Shown here in pieces: positions 44,618 through 53,360 of a stretch of 64,000 nucleotides of DNA. Numbering within the stretch: position 1 is the stretch's first letter; every line of letters starts with the position of its first letter. The notes under the pieces were generated by a model. It was not told the DNA's origin and did no database searches. It was given only the letters and a program-made list of their open reading frames with translations. The stretch is from an uncultured Clostridia bacterium (GTDB lineage: Bacteria > Bacillota > Clostridia > Christensenellales > DTU072). The DNA is taken from NCBI GenBank assembly GCA_934274515.1, contig CAKQTC010000011.1, positions 12,219 through 76,218 on the forward strand. Direction: 5' to 3'. The position numbers and the translations under genes are program-made.

Positions 44618-45385
44618 ATGAAAGCAGGCGACAGATTTATTCAGGTTTATGATCGTTTAAAAGATGATTACATTGAGTTTCAAGTTCATACCGTCGATAA
44701 GCTGTCAAAGGACGGTAAGAAAATCAGAACTTTAAGCAACGACATTGTTGAGGTGGACGACGACAAAATCATTACCTCTGGGCATGATTTTCAAAGGACG
44801 GTCATGAAACTTATGGAAAAGACGGATTTCCATAAGTCCTTTAAGACGTACAACCATTTTGTAGTACATTTTACGGTTTATCCTACAAACCATAGCTTTG
44901 GGTCAATTGAGCCGGTGATTCCAGTGGATGATGAGTTTGATGATACAGTCCATCTTTTTTATGGTGGGGGAAGATTCACTGTCGAGGCGAAACTTGCAGA
45001 GAACACTGGTTTCAGTAAGTTAGAGGAGCGGAAAATAGAGGCAAACCATATAGAGAGCTACTGGTTTATAACCGGATTTGATAGCTTGATTGCTTTTTTT
45101 GCAGATAAGGCACGCTGGACTAATGAGCCTAGTCTTCTTGAAAAAATCAACGAATGGCTGGGGGAAAATGGTTATGACAAGACAAACGAACCCTTGAAAG
45201 ACTATTTAGGCGGAACAACGCAAGTTGAATGGGCTATAGACAACAATATTGACTGTTTGGATTACGACCGTTGGCAACTTGTGCAAAAATTATTAAAGCA
45301 CGAATTAAAATATGAAACGGCAAGAGAGATTTTCAATACTCTTTACGAAAAAGAAGAGATTGAGATTTTCGATTGCGATAGATGA
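44618..45385 (+). CDS. Hypothetical protein
   Basis: 255 aa from MKAGDRFIQVYD with AAGGAG upstream. The N-terminal 60 residues are beta-rich; the middle holds HFTVYPTNHSFGS. The C-terminal third is helical with LLEKINEWLGENGYDKTN. No family recognised. It precedes the ComM-like gene and may share its transcript. Confidence 0.65.
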   Translation: MKAGDRFIQVYDRLKDDYIEFQVHTVDKLSKDGKKIRTLSNDIVEVDDDKIITSGHDFQRTVMKLMEKTDFHKSFKTYNHFVVHFTVYPTNHSFGSIEPVIPVDDEFDDTVHLFYGGGRFTVEAKLAENTGFSKLEERKIEANHIESYWFITGFDSLIAFFADKARWTNEPSLLEKINEWLGENGYDKTNEPLKDYLGGTTQVEWAIDNNIDCLDYDRWQLVQKLLKHELKYETAREIFNTLYEKEEIEIFDCDR

Positions 45386-45428
45386 TTGGTATTCACTGAT
45401 AAAACTTTAAGAAAAAGGAGAATAAAAA

Positions 45429-46928
45429 ATGATTTACGGATTTAATTCTTTTGGGTACGAGGGTTCTTTGGTTGTAGTCGAATCAGACATTAGAGAAGGA
45501 ATTCCTTCTGTTGACATCGCAGGACTTGCGGATTCGTCCGTCTTTAGTACGTGGGCATTGGTAAATACAGCAATAGAACGAAGCGGATTTGAAATTCCGC
45601 AGAAAAGAATTCTTATAGCCCTTAGCCCTGCTGATTTAAGAAAAGAGGAAGGTTTTTCTCTCTCTATCGCACTTTCGCTTCTTGTGGAAATCAAGAATAA
45701 CGATGTGCTTATTATGGGCGAGCTTGAAAACGACGGAAATATTATCCCTTGTATAAAGGGTACTTTTGCTGCCTGTCAGAATGCAAAACAAAACGGCATA
45801 AAATATGCAATTCTTCCGAAGAATTCCAAGGTTCCTGCCGGAATAAAAGTCTATGAGGCTGGCAATCTAAAAGAAGCGGCTGACGCGATTTTAAGTCTTA
45901 ACACTGGCGATGACAGACTTTTCAAAGAAAGAAATGCTCCTGCCGATTTCACGACAGAAGATAATATTCTGTTTAATGACTTCCCTAATGAAGAAAAGGA
46001 AGCCTTCGATAAAACCACAGGACATAACAATCTGAAATTCGCTATGGCTGTTGCCATAGCAGGTAGACATCATTTATTGACATACGGAATTCCCGGAGAT
46101 GGCAAGTCTTGTATCCTTAGAGAAGTTTCTATGCTTTTACCGAAACTTACATCCGACGAAAGCAACATCGTTTCAAGGATATGCTCTCTCGTAGGCGTAG
46201 CGACAAAAAATTATGAAACAGAACGACCTGTCAGAATACCACATCCATCCGTTACGATTGAAGGAATGTGCGGAGGCGGAGCCGGATGTCGACCTGGAAT
46301 AATTTCTCTTGCTCATAATGGAGTTCTCATTCTTGACGAGGCGGCAGAGTTTAGGACATCCGTTCTACAGATGTTAAGAGTGCCACTCTCGGTAGGAACT
46401 ATAACTTTAAGCCGTGCAGGACGCTGTACAGTTTTTCCCGCGAGATTTCAACTTTTCATGGCAACAAGTCCGTGTCCTTGCGGAAACTTTGGTTCTAAAG
46501 ACCGGACTTGCCTTTGTTCAAAAAGAGCTATTGAAATGTACTGGAAAAAACTTTCATATCCTATTGATAGCGGAATCGCTATAAAAGTAAACGCAGATGA
46601 CGAGGATAATTCACGCAAGAATTTCACAATAAAAGAACTGCGTGATTTCATCAGCACCGCTTGGAAAAGACAACTCCGCAGGCAGGGAAAACTTAATCAG
46701 GATTTATCAATCAGAGAGGTAAGCGAGTTTATAAAACTCACAGACGAGGCAAAAATCCTCTTTGAAAGAGAAACAGAAGGTTTTTCTAAAAGAGAGGCAG
46801 TTGTAATCCTTGAACTAGCCCAGACAATCAATGACATCTCGGAGAATTTTTCAGATGAATTGCAGAAAAGTCATATAGAAGAGGCTATTAAGCTGCACGG
46901 AAAAATTCCGTATGTAACAAACATTTAA
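45429..46928 (+). CDS. ComM/YifB-family AAA+ ATPase
   Basis: 499 aa, full length for the family. N-terminal lon-like/ChlI domain (SVDIAGLADSSV, KRILIALSPADLRKEEGFSLSIALSLL); Walker A GIPGDGKS at 220-227; RIPHPSVTIEGMCGGG; Walker B LILDEA at about 300-305; TSPCPCG with a second Cys cluster (CLCSK). ComM is a hexameric motor driving branch migration during natural transformation. It is normally chromosomal, so a phage copy is unusual. It could process recombination intermediates with the Rad52-type protein at 56,533. Confidence 0.9.
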   Translation: MIYGFNSFGYEGSLVVVESDIREGIPSVDIAGLADSSVFSTWALVNTAIERSGFEIPQKRILIALSPADLRKEEGFSLSIALSLLVEIKNNDVLIMGELENDGNIIPCIKGTFAACQNAKQNGIKYAILPKNSKVPAGIKVYEAGNLKEAADAILSLNTGDDRLFKERNAPADFTTEDNILFNDFPNEEKEAFDKTTGHNNLKFAMAVAIAGRHHLLTYGIPGDGKSCILREVSMLLPKLTSDESNIVSRICSLVGVATKNYETERPVRIPHPSVTIEGMCGGGAGCRPGIISLAHNGVLILDEAAEFRTSVLQMLRVPLSVGTITLSRAGRCTVFPARFQLFMATSPCPCGNFGSKDRTCLCSKRAIEMYWKKLSYPIDSGIAIKVNADDEDNSRKNFTIKELRDFISTAWKRQLRRQGKLNQDLSIREVSEFIKLTDEAKILFERETEGFSKREAVVILELAQTINDISENFSDELQKSHIEEAIKLHGKIPYVTNI

Positions 46929-47006
46929 TGAGAGAACCCAATCAAAGATTGTGAGGCAATAAGTTCGTGCAAAGTAGTCAAAATGTAGTTTTGGAGGAAT
47001 AGAAAA

Positions 47007-47573
47007 ATGAAAGTAACTAAAGAATACGAATGGAATGAGATTAAATGGGAAGAACTGGACGTTGGAGATACCATCCGGCTTCCAGAATTTACAGTGCCTG
47101 AAACGACAATAGGGGGAGGCATAGAACTGCACTTTGAGGAACAGACTGTCAAAGACACGGCGGCTGTCTATAACATTAAGGACGACAAAATCTATCTTGT
47201 CTTTAACCATGCTTTGTTCAAATCACCTATGGACTGGAACGATGCGACAGAGTGGAAAAAGACTCAGTTGCATGATTATTTGCAAGGTGTTTTTAAGAAC
47301 TCTATGCAAGGTTCAGACATACCTGTATCAGAGGTGTCTCTGCTTTCCAAAGATGAAGTCTTTAAAAAGAAGGCTCTTCCATTCTTCAAGAATGAAAAAA
47401 ATAGAATCGCTTTTGAAAAAGATGGAGTGTACGCTGTCTGTTATTGGCTGAAAAATACAACGTCTGCGGCGTATTTCTACGCTGCGAGCAACGGTGGCAT
47501 TGGCAGCCGCTACGACGCGGGTCGTGCGGACGCTTTCGTCCGTCCTTGCCTCACTGTTAAAAAGGAGGAATAG
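47007..47573 (+). CDS. DUF6273-like variable protein 1 (DGR target)
   Basis: 188 aa, GGAGG upstream. Residues about 10-130 form a conserved scaffold (VGDTIRLPEFTVPE, VKDTAAVYNIKDDKIYLVF). The C-terminal 55 residues run WLKN then a hypervariable stretch then FVRPCL, resembling the W-LR ... VRPAL ending of DUF6273, a C-type-lectin-like fold often diversified by retroelements. No signal peptide or membrane segment. Its 5' half is nearly identical in DNA to the gene at 59,991. Confidence 0.75.
   Translation: MKVTKEYEWNEIKWEELDVGDTIRLPEFTVPETTIGGGIELHFEEQTVKDTAAVYNIKDDKIYLVFNHALFKSPMDWNDATEWKKTQLHDYLQGVFKNSMQGSDIPVSEVSLLSKDEVFKKKALPFFKNEKNRIAFEKDGVYAVCYWLKNTTSAAYFYAASNGGIGSRYDAGRADAFVRPCLTVKKEE
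47421..47550 (+). other. Variable region VR1
   Basis: Compared with VR2 and VR3, many codons change at bases one and two while base three stays T or C: TAC/CGC/TGC, GCT/TAT/CGT, GGT/CTT/GAT, ATT/GAT/TAT, AGC/TAC/GAC. The segment ends in the shared GTCCGTCCTTGC, a possible initiation (IMH-like) end. Fits adenine mutagenesis of AAC/AAT codons in a template repeat. Confidence 0.75.
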
Positions 47574-47581
47574 GAGGCTGT

Positions 47582-47980
47582 ATGACAAAGAAAGACTTTA
47601 GTACAGGAGAACTGGTCATAACAGAACCATATAATCTAAAACCGGCGTTTGACGACTTGCAGGAACGTCTAAAAATGAAATCCGAAGACTTGGCTTCTTT
47701 TCTTTATGACTGCAAGAATTGGCGGATAACCGAAGATAACAGAGAGATTTTCTACGACATATACGGTAAAAGGTGTTCATTCAAGGTTTATCCGTCCACT
47801 CAGATTGGCTTTGAGCATAAGATTGCTCTGAGAGTTGGAAACTTAGAAAGTATTATTTACACAAGTGAAAGTTATCTTCCTGTTTACGAATGGGAGGATG
47901 GCGTACTCTGCAAAAGACGTGGAGGCTTATTGCAGACCATTGTATTGCTATCTATAGATAGTAATCAGGAGGAACTATGA
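47582..47980 (+). CDS. Hypothetical protein
   Basis: 132 aa, AGGAGG upstream, eight bases after variable protein 1. No motif recognised. Four-base overlap with the next gene. Confidence 0.6.
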   Translation: MTKKDFSTGELVITEPYNLKPAFDDLQERLKMKSEDLASFLYDCKNWRITEDNREIFYDIYGKRCSFKVYPSTQIGFEHKIALRVGNLESIIYTSESYLPVYEWEDGVLCKRRGGLLQTIVLLSIDSNQEEL

Positions 47981-48201
47981 GAGTAACAATAATTGAAACC
48001 CTGGCTTATACAATCGAAGTTAAAGGTGTTGACGAGCAGACTGCGATTGATGTCGCTAGAAATACTTATGAAAGAGGCGATGTGCCGCTCAAGGAAATGA
48101 CAAAATGCAGTACTGAATACCAAATAAACGGCAATGATTCCGTTGATATGACGCTTGATAAGGACGGAAATAACCTTGACATCCCGGAGGAATACCTATG
48201 A
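47977..48201 (+). CDS. DpnD/PcfM-like small protein
   Basis: 74 aa. TLAYTIEVKGVDEQTAIDVARNTYERGDVPL closely follows the family pattern, including the RNxYxxG turn. ATGA overlap with the next gene. Confidence 0.65.
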   Translation: MRVTIIETLAYTIEVKGVDEQTAIDVARNTYERGDVPLKEMTKCSTEYQINGNDSVDMTLDKDGNNLDIPEEYL

Positions 48202-48395
48202 CAAGACAGGAATTTGTTGATATGGCGGAAACAGATGGCAATGACTATGCCTTTGAGGAGCTTATGAAAGAGGACAGCCGCATAAAATTCATCCTAAGCG
48301 AGTCAAACTACTGGTTCTATGACGGAAATAAAAGCCCAGTTCCGCTACGGGGAGCGGATGACGTAGAGCAATGCGGAGTATTCGGGGAGGACTAA
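48198..48395 (+). CDS. Small acidic protein
   Basis: 65 aa, overlapping the previous stop. Acidic, with SNYWFYDGNKSPVPLRGADD. Function unknown. Confidence 0.55.
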   Translation: MTRQEFVDMAETDGNDYAFEELMKEDSRIKFILSESNYWFYDGNKSPVPLRGADDVEQCGVFGED

Positions 48396-48396
48396 G

Positions 48397-48603
48397 ATGA
48401 CAAGGATGAGAATAAACGCAAGATTCTCAAGGGAGCAGAAAAAATTCCTTGAAAAAAGCGACTATAAGAGTTTTGCAAAATCCGCAATAACTGAAACCCT
48501 CGAATTCTCAAAGCATTTCGCACATTATCTACCAGATGACACAGACACAAGAGATGTTTTCTCAATAATCAACAAGGCTATCGAAAATATAACAAAACTT
48601 TAA
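48397..48603 (+). CDS. Small hypothetical protein
   Basis: 68 aa, GGGGAGG upstream within the preceding gene. Starts like a small DNA-binding protein (MRINARFSREQKKFLE). A promoter-like gap of about 70 bases follows. Confidence 0.55.
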   Translation: MTRMRINARFSREQKKFLEKSDYKSFAKSAITETLEFSKHFAHYLPDDTDTRDVFSIINKAIENITKL

Positions 48604-48674
48604 GTATAAGTACATAGCCAACCGCCTGAATAAAATGATAAACAAAACATAAGAAACACAAGGAGAATAAGAAT

Positions 48675-49004
48675 ATGCACCAAATAAATTCCCTCCTTAT
48701 TGAAGGAACTATCGTCCAGAAATCAAAACTAACAACATTGGATTCTGGAACTGATTTCTGCCAGTTCGTATTAAGAAATGAGATAAGCGAAAAATCCTTA
48801 TCTGGAGATAAGGCTGTATACGAATTTGAAGTGTTCGCTTATGGCTTTATTGCCAAAAGTATCTCAAAAAAAAGGCTTGGAACAGAACTCAGAATAGTCG
48901 GAATACTGAAACAGGTTAAAACAGAAATGAATTGCCGCAAGGTAATCATTGTCGCAGACCATATTGATTACAGACCATTGCCAGCTGAAAATCAAGGCAT
49001 ATAG
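48675..49004 (+). CDS. OB-fold/SSB-like protein
   Basis: 109 aa, AAGGAG upstream. INSLLIEGTIVQKSKLTTLDSGTDFCQFVLRN, then LGTELRIVGILKQ and VIIVADHIDY, is an SSB-type OB fold lacking the acidic tail. Second of three OB proteins. Confidence 0.75.
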   Translation: MHQINSLLIEGTIVQKSKLTTLDSGTDFCQFVLRNEISEKSLSGDKAVYEFEVFAYGFIAKSISKKRLGTELRIVGILKQVKTEMNCRKVIIVADHIDYRPLPAENQGI

Positions 49005-49014
49005 GAGTATAAGG

Positions 49015-49437
49015 ATGGGATATTATTCACAAGTTACTATTCAGATTCAGGACAAAGGGTATGAAATGCTGAAAAAATCAATGGATGAATACAACGAAGG
49101 ATTCGGTGGCTTTTTCATTCCCGACAGAATTCTCAGACGCGACAGAGACTGTGGAACGGACTATATAATCCAATGGGATTCCATCCAGTGGTGCCCGGAC
49201 CACAACGATATTCTGTCTGTGGAGTCAGTTCTCGACAAGTTAAAATCAATGACAACAAAAGGCGAGGCTCCCGACGGCTACAGATTCTGCAAGATTAGGA
49301 TAGGAGAAGAGGTTAATGATATTCACATAGATTTTAATGACTGGTCATACAGGGAGGACGGTATCTATTGGCAGGCATCCGTTCCGATTCCCAATGGATT
49401 TGAGGCTTGCCAACAACAGGGAGAATTAAATGTTTAG
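49015..49437 (+). CDS. Hypothetical protein
   Basis: 140 aa from MGYYSQ with AGGAG upstream. Mixed fold with WDSIQWCPDHNDIL. Eight-base overlap with the next gene. Confidence 0.6.
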   Translation: MGYYSQVTIQIQDKGYEMLKKSMDEYNEGFGGFFIPDRILRRDRDCGTDYIIQWDSIQWCPDHNDILSVESVLDKLKSMTTKGEAPDGYRFCKIRIGEEVNDIHIDFNDWSYREDGIYWQASVPIPNGFEACQQQGELNV

Positions 49438-49735
49438 TATAAAAGAGTATGAGAGATTTTTTCAGAGCGGACACAAGACAATAGGAGAACATAAACCTCT
49501 TCTTGCCCTTGCGATTGCCTCTGATGACGGAGATTCCGAACACGGATGGGAAGAGATTGTGTATACAGTGCCTGAAAAATGGCTCAAAAAATACATGAAA
49601 ATACTAACCGGCAGAGAATGGACTTCAAGAAAACTGCGTAAATGGCTTCGCGAGGAATATGATTCAGAGGATTCCTCGCGAATATTTGACCAAGCCGTGC
49701 TTGAGCATCAGCTTGTAACAATGAATATATATTAA
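49430..49735 (+). CDS. Hypothetical protein
   Basis: 101 aa, acidic and helical (KWLKKYMKILTGREWTSRKLRKWLREEYDSE). Function unknown. Confidence 0.6.
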   Translation: MFSIKEYERFFQSGHKTIGEHKPLLALAIASDDGDSEHGWEEIVYTVPEKWLKKYMKILTGREWTSRKLRKWLREEYDSEDSSRIFDQAVLEHQLVTMNIY

Positions 49736-49749
49736 AAAGGAGTGAACCT

Positions 49750-50010
49750 ATGACAATAATGGATAAACTTGAAGCGAAGATTGCAGACCTTAAAGAGAAA
49801 TGCGAGGCACAGAGAAAACATATTGAGAAGAATTTCAATGGCACGTACAAAGAAGTGATTGACCTTAGTTATAACCGTGCAGGCTACCTTATATGCGACA
49901 TAAGGCTTCTTCGATTCTTCAAAGATTCGATAGACTTCATAATCGAGTTTGAGGACGGACAGACACAGTTCCTGCATATCAAGCCTGGTGAGATAAGGAT
50001 GACTTTTTAA
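49750..50010 (+). CDS. Hypothetical protein
   Basis: 86 aa, N-terminal coiled coil then a beta domain (IDFIIEFEDGQTQFLHIKPGEIR). AAGGAG upstream. Confidence 0.6.
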   Translation: MTIMDKLEAKIADLKEKCEAQRKHIEKNFNGTYKEVIDLSYNRAGYLICDIRLLRFFKDSIDFIIEFEDGQTQFLHIKPGEIRMTF

Positions 50011-50033
50011 CGCATAACAAGGAGAAAATGACT

Positions 50034-50246
50034 ATGGAAAAACTTGTTGTAGGTAAATTCTTCAGCTGGAGGGCTTTTGCCGAATATGCGGAAAATTATT
50101 ATCTCGGTCTCCTTGACGAACTTTCCGAAAATAAATCTTTCAGTGCTGAACAGAGGGATACTCTTTATCTTCTGCATAACGATCTGGTGAGCATAATCAA
50201 TAATGCGGAGGAGCTTGACAGGAGGCTGGGGATAAAGGGGGAATAA
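50034..50246 (+). CDS. Small helical protein
   Basis: 70 aa; the ATG at 50034 gives better spacing to AAGGAG than the one at 50028. Leu-rich helices. Function unknown. Confidence 0.55.
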   Translation: MEKLVVGKFFSWRAFAEYAENYYLGLLDELSENKSFSAEQRDTLYLLHNDLVSIINNAEELDRRLGIKGE

Positions 50247-50259
50247 AAAGGAGTTTTAT

Positions 50260-50538
50260 ATGTCTAGTAAAAGAATCTATTTATTCTATACTTGTGATTC
50301 TAACAAAATGATTGAATCGATGAGAGTTTCTTGTGTTACAACATCTTTACGTAGGTTAAAAAAGTCTTTGATTGCCAACATCAAGTGTGGACTTATTCCT
50401 GATTTGTCTGAAAACAATAAAAATATATGTATAAGAGAAATCAGGAATATTTTTAGTAGCACAATTCCATCTATGGTTGCAGATGAAATAAACAAATATT
50501 TTTCTAGCTATATTTATATTCAAGTTTGGTATGACTAA
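50260..50538 (+). CDS. 92-aa protein, copy 2 of a recent duplication
   Basis: Partner of 43654-43932 with six residue changes; flanking bases are also shared. Followed by a different gene, so a single-gene cassette was copied about 6.6 kb away. Confidence 0.65.
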   Translation: MSSKRIYLFYTCDSNKMIESMRVSCVTTSLRRLKKSLIANIKCGLIPDLSENNKNICIREIRNIFSSTIPSMVADEINKYFSSYIYIQVWYD

Positions 50539-50571
50539 AAAAAGTAAAAATAATAAAAAAGAAGTGATGAT

Positions 50572-50787
50572 ATGGAAAGATTTGAAGTAGGCAAGAAATA
50601 CAGAAATGTATTCGGGGATTCAGTTTTAATTGTCAAAAGAACTGAAAAAACAGTCGTACACCAGGGATTCAATAAGGACGGCACAGAGCGGTATAGACCG
50701 ACACGCACGAAACTTGGGCATATAAATAATACTGAAGCCATTGATGTTAATAGCATTGCCATTTTGCGTGCTGACATCAAGGCTTAA
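50572..50787 (+). CDS. Small hypothetical protein
   Basis: 71 aa, beta-rich (KKYRNVFGDSVLIVKRTEKTVV). Looks like a small KOW/SH3-type fold, low certainty. Confidence 0.55.
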   Translation: MERFEVGKKYRNVFGDSVLIVKRTEKTVVHQGFNKDGTERYRPTRTKLGHINNTEAIDVNSIAILRADIKA

Positions 50788-50807
50788 AAGATACGGAGGA
50801 TAGAACA

Positions 50808-51320
50808 ATGGAGTTTGACAAAAGCAAAGTTTATACAGCGTTGGACGCTGATGAAGCAAGAATAAGAAGTAGAGGCTATTTCGCCAATAATATCGCGGAA
50901 TTAAAGCGTGCTGTTGAAAACAACAAGGAAGACTATCTCTCGAAAATAGAACGCATATTAGAAGACGGTTTTATGTGCCGATTTGCGGCTGAAAACGGTG
51001 CGTGTTATCCTTTCTTTTATCTTATCGAAGAATCAAAAGAAACATGGAGCCGCCCATACAAAGACTTGAATGAAATGCTCGAAGACTATGACAAACGTTT
51101 TGCTCCAGACTGTCGAAACAGTTTGCCGCCAGCTATCTATGTAAAAAATAAACGAAATGCTAGTTTTTGTTTAATAACAAACTTTTTGTCAAATTGTGTT
51201 CTAATTAACGTTGTTGACACTAATAACAAGGCTAGCTGTGAGATAGCTTCTTTTAATACATTATTTTCAAGTTTTACGTACCTTGATGGTAGTGCTTGCG
51301 GCTTGATTGAGGAGGAATAA
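50808..51320 (+). CDS. Shared-N-domain family protein A
   Basis: 170 aa. N-terminal domain FDKSKVYTALDADEARIRSRGYFANN, later RILEDGFMCRFAAENG and YLIEESKE, is shared with the genes at 60,997 and 63,427. The C-terminal part (YLDGSACGLIEEE) matches only the 63,427 product. Function unknown. Confidence 0.65.
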   Translation: MEFDKSKVYTALDADEARIRSRGYFANNIAELKRAVENNKEDYLSKIERILEDGFMCRFAAENGACYPFFYLIEESKETWSRPYKDLNEMLEDYDKRFAPDCRNSLPPAIYVKNKRNASFCLITNFLSNCVLINVVDTNNKASCEIASFNTLFSSFTYLDGSACGLIEEE

Positions 51321-51322
51321 AA

Positions 51323-51724
51323 ATGTTTAAGAAACTGTATTATTACTACCATCACTATAAGATGTGGAACTATATTGTAGGTCAACTCAAAGCACATCCA
51401 CAAGCAGAAGTGTATATACTTAAGATTGAATATCTAAAGAAACGGCGTAACCTGGCTAAGCGAGTGAAAATAGGTGCCTGTTGCCTGTGTAGTTATGATA
51501 GTCTAATTAGAAAACCTGGTGTCCATCATTGCCATCATTGCCCATTGTATAAAAAATATAATAAGACTTGTTATGACAAGGGTTCATTATTTTATACACT
51601 ACAGCCTAGTATAAGGTATGCTATACCATCTATAGACCGTATAACCGCGGCGAAAAAGATAAGGGACTGCGTGCTTTTCTGGAAGAATAGAAGATATAAG
51701 AGGAATAATAATGAAAGTAAATAG
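51323..51724 (+). CDS. Cys/His-rich protein before variable protein 2
   Basis: 133 aa, basic. CCLCSYDSLIRKPGVHHCHHCPLYKK and a later Cys form a clear metal-binding cluster. Its end overlaps variable protein 2 by 14 bases. Confidence 0.65.
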   Translation: MFKKLYYYYHHYKMWNYIVGQLKAHPQAEVYILKIEYLKKRRNLAKRVKIGACCLCSYDSLIRKPGVHHCHHCPLYKKYNKTCYDKGSLFYTLQPSIRYAIPSIDRITAAKKIRDCVLFWKNRRYKRNNNESK

Positions 51725-52292
51725 GATATATTCAAGACATGAAGAAGAGATTGATGTAAGAGAACTGAATGTAGGCGATTCTGTTCAGATTCCAGAATTT
51801 ACAGTGCCAGAAACAGCAGTAGCCGGAAATAGAAAACTGCATTTTGGAGAGCAGGCTGTCAAAGACACGGCGACTGTCTATGACATCAAGGATGATAAAG
51901 TCTATCTCGTATTTGACCACGCTCTATTCTCATCCCCTATGGACTTGAACAATGCGACAGAATGGAAAAGGACACAGCTTCACGACTATCTAAGCGGTCC
52001 TTTTAAAAACTCTATGCAAGGTTTTGGTATACCTGTATCAAAGGTATCTCTGCTTTCAAAAGATGTAGTCTTTGGGGAAAAGGCTCTTCCATTTTTCAAG
52101 AATGGAAGAAACAGAATTGCTTTTATAAAGGATGAATCCCGCTCTGTCTGGTATTGGTTGAAGAATGTATCGTCTGCGTCGCGTTTCTGCTATGCGAGCG
52201 ACCTTGGCGATGCCTACTGCAACGCCGCGAGCGTTGCGTCCTCTTTCGTCCGTCCTTGCTTAGTTGTTAATACAAAACAACAAGATAACTAA
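51711..52292 (+). CDS. DUF6273-like variable protein 2 (DGR target)
   Basis: 193 aa. Same plan as the 47,007 protein: conserved scaffold (VGDSVQIPEFTVPE, VKDTATVYDIKDDKVYLVFDHALF), WYWLKN, hypervariable segment, FVRPCL. The start is inside the upstream Cys/His gene. About 65 bases around 51,860-51,925 are identical to the gene at 59,991, showing gene conversion between paralogues. Confidence 0.75.
   Translation: MKVNRIYSRHEEEIDVRELNVGDSVQIPEFTVPETAVAGNRKLHFGEQAVKDTATVYDIKDDKVYLVFDHALFSSPMDLNNATEWKRTQLHDYLSGPFKNSMQGFGIPVSKVSLLSKDVVFGEKALPFFKNGRNRIAFIKDESRSVWYWLKNVSSASRFCYASDLGDAYCNAASVASSFVRPCLVVNTKQQDN
52136..52260 (+). other. Variable region VR2
   Basis: Aligned to VR1 and VR3 without gaps from TGG-Leu-Lys-AAT to GTCCGTCCTTGC. 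Substitutions cluster at codon positions one and two. The segment is locally GC-rich, with many GCG, AGC and TGC codons, in an AT-rich gene. Confidence 0.75.
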
Positions 52293-52329
52293 CATAAAAT
52301 ACAAGCATAAAAAAAAGGGAGATTTGTGT

Positions 52330-52692
52330 ATGAATTACAGCAACCTAAAGGAAGATGTGATATGTATCGTCAATTCCTATCTTGGCGTATTAATTATTGA
52401 ATTACTACATCCGAGATGTATAGACTTGTTTGTAGAGCCGCTGACCTCCACATCTTTAGGAATAGCTGGAATCTTTCTTTCTAGCGGTAAAACTTTCACA
52501 TACACGCTTTCGTTAAATGTTACAGAATCCGGCACTATCCTAATAATGCTTACAGATGGTTTCGGACTTCTGAAAAAAATATTATGGAGCAAAGAATTCA
52601 GACATCTATCTGAATTTTTTGCCTTCTTGGAAACACGTTTTAGCAAACAGCTTGATGTGGCAAAACTGAACAATATAAACAAATCTGCATAA
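52330..52692 (+). CDS. Hypothetical protein
   Basis: 120 aa from MNYSNLKED. Central IIELLHPRCIDLFVEPLTSTSLGIAGIF, no motif recognised. Follows variable protein 2 by 37 bases. Confidence 0.55.
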   Translation: MNYSNLKEDVICIVNSYLGVLIIELLHPRCIDLFVEPLTSTSLGIAGIFLSSGKTFTYTLSLNVTESGTILIMLTDGFGLLKKILWSKEFRHLSEFFAFLETRFSKQLDVAKLNNINKSA

Positions 52693-52704
52693 GGAGCGGA
52701 AATA

Positions 52705-52902
52705 ATGGAACTAAACGATATTCAATTGGAAACGTATACTAGCTTTGAAATCAGCCTTAATGCAAAAGGAAATGCACAATGGGTGGTTAAATCAAAATAT
52801 CCAACAACGCAAAAAGCCGGAGAAGAACTTTCGGCTGCAATCGACCTTTTAAGAAAAACTTTAAAAGAAAAAGGTATTACAGAAGCAGGAAAAGGAGTAT
52901 AA
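52705..52902 (+). CDS. Small hypothetical protein
   Basis: 65 aa, AAGGAG upstream. Strand-rich start and C-terminal helix. Function unknown. Confidence 0.55.
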   Translation: MELNDIQLETYTSFEISLNAKGNAQWVVKSKYPTTQKAGEELSAAIDLLRKTLKEKGITEAGKGV

Positions 52903-52933
52903 TACACAGTAAAAAAAAGAGGAGAAAAAGAAG

Positions 52934-53290
52934 ATGACAAAGGAAAAGGAGAGAAAAGCCCTTGTGAAAGAAATCAAGAGACTTGAACGCATTTGCTCAC
53001 CAATCCCCATACCAGACATAATTACAATCGAGAATATAAGAACAATGGATGGTGGATATATCTTCAACGCTGATTCCGCACTGAACAAGATACAGGATTT
53101 AGCGGAAAAAGATAAGGAAATGTGCCTAAGAATCATTTCAGCGAACGAGGGAAAGGATTTAGGATGCAGATTCTGCGTATTAAAGAAAAAACGAAAACTT
53201 AAAAAATGGGTTCTTGAATTTGATTCGACAGAAGATTCTAGCCTTACAGAAGAAACTATGGGTATGATTTTAGGAACTCAATGGTGTTAA
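52934..53290 (+). CDS. Hypothetical protein
   Basis: 118 aa, helical N-terminus, CRFCVLKKKRK motif near the C-terminal third. No family recognised. Confidence 0.55.
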   Translation: MTKEKERKALVKEIKRLERICSPIPIPDIITIENIRTMDGGYIFNADSALNKIQDLAEKDKEMCLRIISANEGKDLGCRFCVLKKKRKLKKWVLEFDSTEDSSLTEETMGMILGTQWC

Positions 53291-53360
53291 ACTAGGCGAT
53301 TGAATATAATCGATTGTTTAAGATATATTAAATTACATAAACAAAAAAAAGGAGTTTTTT

